From: Paulownia fortunei
Lineage: Eukaryota > Streptophyta > Magnoliopsida > Lamiales > Paulowniaceae
DNA: 64,000 nt
Reading direction: 5' to 3'
Assembly: GCA_019321725.1 (NCBI GenBank)
Contig: CM033116.1
Location: 13,100,841-13,164,840 of the forward strand
Part shown: positions 58,798 through 64,000 of the stretch, piece by piece
Position numbering within the stretch: the stretch's first letter is position 1
Layout of the letters: every line of letters starts with the position of its first letter
Notes under the pieces: model-generated
Database searches by the model: none
The model's input: only the letters and a program-made list of their open reading frames with translations
What the model was told of the DNA's origin: nothing
Made by a program: the position numbers and the translations under genes

Positions 58798-59560
58798 ATG
58801 CACATTTTTAAATGGTCACTTGACTTCGATCTGAAAGAAGAGTCTCCTATTGTACCAATCTGGGTTAGTAACCCAAGTTTACAGGTGCATTTGTTGGACA
58901 AGAGAGTCCTGTATAATATTGCCACTTTGATCGGGAAGCCTCTGAGGGTAGATAAAGCTACAGCTGATTGTTCTCGTCCAAGTGTTGTGCGGGTGTGTAT
59001 TGGAAATCAATTTTATGGATGAACGTCTCAAGTATGTCTGGATTGGTTTAAGAGAAAAGGGCCTTTATGCAGCGAGTTTTGTAAGAAAACCTGCTCAAAT
59101 ATTGTGTTCACTGCTTGCATTTGGGATATGATGTGGATAATTGTTTTGTTAAAGAAACAAAGCAGCAACCTACGTCTAAGCCTAGTGTGGATTTACGTGA
59201 GAAGTTGGATAAGGGGAAGAAGAAAATTAATGAATAGTTTGCACCTCCAATTCTGGAGAAGGGTCAGCCGTCAAGTGATCCTCAACGTCATGGTGTTGAG
59301 GAGACTTAACGTGAAATGATTTGTAATGAAGAACATCAAGTTAGGGTTTCTCCAAACCCTAATCCTACTAAACATGTTGAGAAATTAAATCAAGTAAGTA
59401 TGCGTATTTAATTCCACCCATTTCAAATTTACACGATTTAGCATTAAATTAACAAGCTGCTGAGGTTAATTTTAGTCTGAATATGAATGAGGTGAATCAG
59501 ATGGCTTTAATTGGCAAAGCTTATGGTAAAATGGTGATTGACGAAATTGAGGAAATTAAC
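58798..59560 (+). pseudogene. LINE ORF1-type (DUF4283 and zinc knuckle) fragment
   Basis: MHIFKWSLDFDLKEESPIVP, IWVSNPSLQVHLLDKRVLYN, IATLIGKPLRVDKATADCSR and PSVVRVCIGNQFYG are the conserved end of the DUF4283 domain. After a frame change there is YCVHCLHLGYDVDNC, a zinc knuckle of C-x2-C-x4-G/Y-x4-C form. Such proteins are encoded by plant L1-like LINEs and by related sequences. The frame is broken at 59020 and again near 59100. Element F is inserted at 59561. Confidence 0.75.
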
Positions 59561-62500
59561 TGTAATACCCAACCCTCACACTACTCATTTGATCAATATG
59601 ATTCATGCACTATATGCTACTTATATGCTAATTTGCATTAATATCTACATCGTATTTTTTGTAGCATTTTCAATCATTATACCTCTAATGCTATCACTTG
59701 ATGTTAGTGGTTGAGATCTATTAACCTAATTAAGTAATTCTATATGTAGATAAGAAAAAGAATAGAATGGTCAATATATTAGATATTCATAGGTTATATG
59801 TTATAATTTTAGAAGTGTTAGTAGTGTCACTAGTAAGCTTATATAATTCGATTCAATTAGATCGAGTTGTTTTAAAGATATACATCTATAGTTTAACATA
59901 CTTTGGATATCGGACATGATATAATATGATTTAAGTGTCATAATACAAAGTTCATATGTGCATGTGATTTTAGAAAATGAAAACTAGACAATCATTTAAG
60001 AATCAGATGTCGATCAATTTGGAGATCGAATAAATGGTTAAGAAATTAGGGCATAATGTATCATCAGATCATATGGAGATTAAAGTAGGTTGTATATAGA
60101 TAAATAAGTAATGAGAAACACTAGATTAGGGCTATATAAGGTGGAAAAAATATCAGATTTGGAACCACCACTTGACACCTCAACCTTGCCACCTCAAATT
60201 TTGCCACCTCAAGCTTCTATCTCAACATTTCTTCATTTCCATCATTGAACACGATTATAAACCATTTTCTGAGCTATTTCACATCCCAAACCTTCATATG
60301 GATTAGAAATTGCTCTCAAGTAATTCCAAGTAACGAAAAAAAGTGAAGGAAGCAAAGGGAAGTAAGAAGGAGCAAGTTGAAGCTAAAATCTGTGCATAGG
60401 TGAGCTTTAACTCATGTTTTTTATTTATGTTCTTGAATTGTTTGAGGGTTTATGATTTTAAAGCTTCTATTATTTATTATAATCATGTTAGGATGTTATT
60501 TGTGGTCTTATAATTCACAAAAAAAGTATTTTTAGTTACAAAATCACAATAAAAATCACTAGGGACAGAAACTGTATACTTGCTGATTTTTGGAATTTAT
60601 GCTTTATATATGTATAATAACTTGATCAAAACCTGTGTATTTCACCATATATGTGTTTATACATGATTCTAGGTGATGTATGTAAGTTTAGAAAGGTTAT
60701 AAATTGTAATATAGTGTGATAATTAAAGAGGTGTTCAAAACTGTCTTCTTTGAAATTCAGATTCTATCCTATGTGAATGGTGCTGGTTTTACATCAATAA
60801 ATCCATTAGTTTTCGTAGTACTTCGACCTGGTTGTCTCCTTATATATGTTATGTAAGTATGGTGAAAATGTTGGAGTGATTGGATATACTTAAGGGTGCC
60901 AAAACTATTAATGTCATAAAGTGTGCAAAACTATCATGGTAGGAAAACAATCTGTTTCAGTATGTCGTGAAGAGAGCTGAACTTGGGAAGCTATATCCAT
61001 GATTTTTAGCAATTCTATGATATGGTTACATTGATATACATGTTATCTAAGTGTGGAAAAAAATTGGGAGTGATTGGATATGTTCAGGAATGTCAAAATT
61101 ATCATTCAACTAAATTGGACAGCAAAAAAATATGAAAATGTAAATCTATTCCATTTTGTAACTTAGCATATTTCAACCTAGACATGTTGGTATTGAGTGG
61201 TAACAATTAGGTACATGATATTAGAGTTATATTACTTCAATTATATGATGTTTACATGCATCCAATGTGAGAAATTAAGGTATTTGAGGAACTAGATTGG
61301 GTTCTAGTTTGTGAAAGCATGATTGTTACCTACATAGCTTGGTGTTTAAGGTTTTAGTATGATATTTTATCCTTTCGACTTGCCAAATTGGGAATGACGC
61401 TTGATGTTGGATAATATTATATGATATTTTATATATAAGATTAGAGAGGAACAATAAACAAATCTAGACTAAGCCACCAACCAAGTAAAAGGTAAGTAAA
61501 GATTCATTTGCAACTACAATGCATGAACATAATATGTCTTGAACCATTTATACCTAATGTGTTGATGATATTAAATTTGACTGAGAGTCTTATGATTCTT
61601 GAAATATGTTGAGAGCAAGATGACTTGCATTTCATATTAAACATATCATTTACGAGCATTTACATGTGTATGCATGGTATATGAGTATAGTGGAGGTTCT
61701 TACATGCATGATATGATTTGAGACATGGTTTTCGGAAAGAAAATATTTTGGTTGGCCACTACTAGTGTATCGAGGCATACGAGGCGTGCTTATATGATAT
61801 TTTGGGGTACCGCAAGTGTTACGTCTCGGAGGATTACAGGGGTTGACAGGGGATGTGCCTCTGATGGTCATGAGAGGGTGGACCACTTGACTGTGCCCTT
61901 ATTGACTTCGCCAGTGGGAAGACTTCTAGAGGATCACAGGGGAAGATAGGAGGTGGACCTCTAGTAATCCCAAGAGATGGCCCTTGGACTGAGTCAATTT
62001 GTTTATGACCATGTGATTATTAATATTGTTCAGATCTCTATCCGGTGTATAGTAGGTGGGCCAATGGCTCAATAAATGAAGTGATTTTTAATGAAAACTC
62101 TTTGATTTATGAGTACTCAATTTGAAACATTTATAGCATCATATCTTAGAGTTGAGTTGTATGAGATTTTATATCATACTCTTGTCAAGCATGATTTTTA
62201 CTTATTGAGCGTTAGCTCATGTAGTTAATGCATTATAGGTGAACATGGTGAGACTTGAGACTTTTGGTTTACTGGCTGGCAGTGGAGCTCCTACAGGCTT
62301 TCAAAGATCAATGTACTTGGATGATGACCTGTTGGGCTATTTTGTGGGCTGTGTTTTTGATTTTACAGTTATTGTATTATATTAGTGACTTTATCCTATA
62401 TATCACTTTCAAAACTCCTTTATGATAGAGAGTTTGGGTTTGTGATGGTTTTGATAGACTTGGTTAATGTTTAATAACTACCTACGTATATATAATGTCA

Positions 62501-62643
62501 CAGGATATGAAAACACTTTACTTTTATCAATGTTTTGTTGAACTGAGTTAAAAAAAAAAGTTATACACATGCATACGTGCACAAATTATGTTGCACAAGT
62601 TGTTTATATATATATTTATATATATTGTTGGGAGGTTGTGACA
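59561..62643 (+). repeat. 5' LTR of element F (complete, 3083 bp)
   Basis: It runs from TGTAATACCCAACCC to GGGAGGTTGTGACA, with TG...CA ends. TATA-like TATATAAG is at 60133-60140. The GC-richer block at about 61780-61990 matches 7840-8060 and 15460-15670. An open stretch at 61725-61949 with an equivalent at 7800-8066 lies in this noncoding block and is broken in the third copy, so it is not called as a gene. Confidence 0.9.
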
Positions 62644-62648
62644 AAGAG

Positions 62649-62662
62649 TGGTATCAGAGCCC
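62649..62662 (+). other. Primer binding site of element F (initiator-Met tRNA)
   Basis: TGGTATCAGAGCCC, five bases after the LTR end. Confidence 0.9.
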
Positions 62663-62810
62663 AGGTCTTGATTCTGTAGACTGTCCATGTACATGATCTT
62701 TGAACTTGTGGAGCACAGCCATGCCAGTAAGTTTTATTTTATGTTATATTGCATTATATATTTCATGAATTATATTGGCCATTTGTTATAAACAAAATGG
62801 TACTGCAGTC

Positions 62811-63915
62811 ATGGTGAGAACAAGGGGTGAAAGTAGTAGTGGAGCCAGAACCCTAGGAGAGCAGACACCTATTTTAAATAATGATCGTGATGTTATCATC
62901 AATTGACTTACAGAGCTTGTTGAATGACAATTAGAACAAATTTAGCAACTTATCCAGTAGAGGGATATGGGTGGACAACTAAGGGCTGAAATGGTTCAAC
63001 CACAACCTCGAGTAGAATAGGTAAAGATAGTTAGGGAAAGATTTAGAAAATTGAACCCACCGGTGTTTTAGGATGCACTAGATCCTACAGCTGTTGAAGA
63101 TTGGTTGAGAACTCTTGAAAATATGTTTCACTATAGTAGAGTTTGAGAAAAAGATAAAGTGATGTGTGCATCCTTTATGCTTTGAGGCAGTGCTGGACAT
63201 TGGTGGGATACAATGAGAAGCATCGAAGACATCACTGTCATAACTTGGGATAGATTTAAAGATTTATTTTGAAATAAATACTTCACAGCTCCAATTCGTG
63301 CAATGAAGATGAATGAATTTATACAGCTACGATAAGGAACTATGACAGTTGGAGAATACATTCATTAGTTTGAACAGCTATCTAGATTTGCCACATATAT
63401 GGTCAATACTGAGCATTGAAAGTTGAAAGGTTTTTTGAAGGCTTGAAACCAGAGCTATATAGAGATGTGAATATGGCAGGAATCCAAGGAGTGACATACT
63501 CACAAGTTGCTGAGAGAGCTTTAGTGGCAGAATAAGCTGAACTTAGAATTTCTCGTGCTCAGGAGATTTGATGTCAATTTAAGCAAGGACAGGGGCAATG
63601 ATGGGTTGGAAATAAAAAGAAGAGACCATTTCAAATGCAAAATCAAACATCTAAATTCCAACCTGGACAAGGGCAACAATAGTGGGATCAGAGTAAGCGT
63701 ACAAGGATTGATCAAGGTAAAGCATCGATGTTGCAACCTGCTTGTCCTAAATGTGGTGGTCACCATAGTAGAGTTTGCCCGATAGAGACTAGAACCTGCT
63801 TTGTGTGTAGGAAGGTTGGACATATTGCCAGAGCATGTTCAAATAATCAAAAACCGATAGGACAGAGAAAAGTACCAGTTAGAGTCTTTACCATCACTAG
63901 ATCAGATGCTGAGGC
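62811..63915 (+). pseudogene. Element F gag
   Basis: Start ATG of MVRTRGESSSGART. Core pieces LENMFHYSRV, GSAGHWWDTMRSIED and WDRFKDLF. Two zinc knuckles near 63740-63835: CPKCGGHHSRVC and CFVCRKVGHIARAC, both intact unlike in A. In-frame stops include codons 45 and 50 (62943 and 62958), shared with A, and several private ones (for example TGA for Arg, TAG for Gln). A one-base loss near 63410 shifts the frame. Confidence 0.85.
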
Positions 63916-64000
63916 AAACCCATCAGTGGTAACAGGTAAATTTTCTATCTTTGGTACCCCAACATTTGTGTTGTTTGATTCTGGAGCTACACACTCATTT
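63916..64000 (+). pseudogene. Element F protease, N-terminal part
   Basis: FSIFGTPTFVLFDSGATHSF reaches the end of the window. The catalytic aspartate of DSGATHSF is present, in contrast to element A. Confidence 0.8.

Larger units (their letters stand above)
59561..64000 (+). mobile_element. Element F: second long-LTR chromovirus of A's family, cut by the window end
   Basis: A complete 5' LTR of 3083 bases, initiator-Met PBS, gag and the start of protease. It matches element A throughout. It is inserted in or beside the LINE fragment at 59560. Confidence 0.9.

Noticed and set aside
1..64000. tRNA genes or CRISPR-like arrays
   Set aside because: The only tRNA-related motifs are retroelement primer binding sites. 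No regularly spaced repeats of CRISPR form were seen, and none are expected in a plant nuclear genome.

Overview
This is nuclear DNA from a flowering plant, most likely a eudicot. It is AT-rich and packed with nested, decayed LTR retrotransposons. A single recognisable host gene with seven exons and ordinary GT-AG introns sits in the middle. Nothing in the sequence fixes the species.

Layout. (1) 401-7526: a Ty3/gypsy chromovirus on the minus strand (element G; gag, PR, RT, RH, INT, chromodomain; initiator-Met PBS). It is inserted in the 5' LTR of a second chromovirus on the plus strand (element A, 7527-16310), whose LTRs are very long (about 2.9-3.1 kb). (2) 16312-23988: an Athila-like Ty3/gypsy element (element B; Asp-tRNA PBS), followed to about 27374 by a tangle of LTR pieces that includes an inverted Athila-like 5' end. 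(3) 27.4-32.5 kb: AT-rich DNA holding two nested inverted-repeat (MITE/MULE-like) elements. (4) 32.6-38.3 kb: the host gene, encoding a predicted protein of about 1334 residues with an N-terminal RING finger, a TRAF-type zinc finger, a long Gln/Pro-rich middle, a Gly/Pro-rich region and a C-terminal C2H2 finger. (5) 38.3-45.6 kb: non-repetitive DNA with no gene I can call. (6) 45.6-55.9 kb: remains of a Ty1/copia element and a chimeric Athila-like element (element D). (7) 55.9-64 kb: intergenic DNA, a small MITE, a LINE ORF1 fragment, and the start of element F, a second member of A's family, which runs off the window.

The most unusual content is in the Athila-like elements. Both B and D carry, downstream of pol, an intronless and degenerate copy of a LOG-family gene (cytokinin riboside 5'-monophosphate phosphoribohydrolase). 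The two copies share two stop codons at the same codons and share flanking element sequence. The LOG sequence was therefore captured by the retroelement lineage before these two insertions, and was probably already non-functional. D has also lost RT, RNase H and integrase and carries a protease block unlike B's. A and F share two gag nonsense codons, as if multiplied from a defective source.

No tRNA, rRNA or CRISPR array was seen. All retroelement genes here are broken by stops, frameshifts or deletions, and are annotated as pseudogenes. Domain calls rest on motif recognition by eye, not on a database search.
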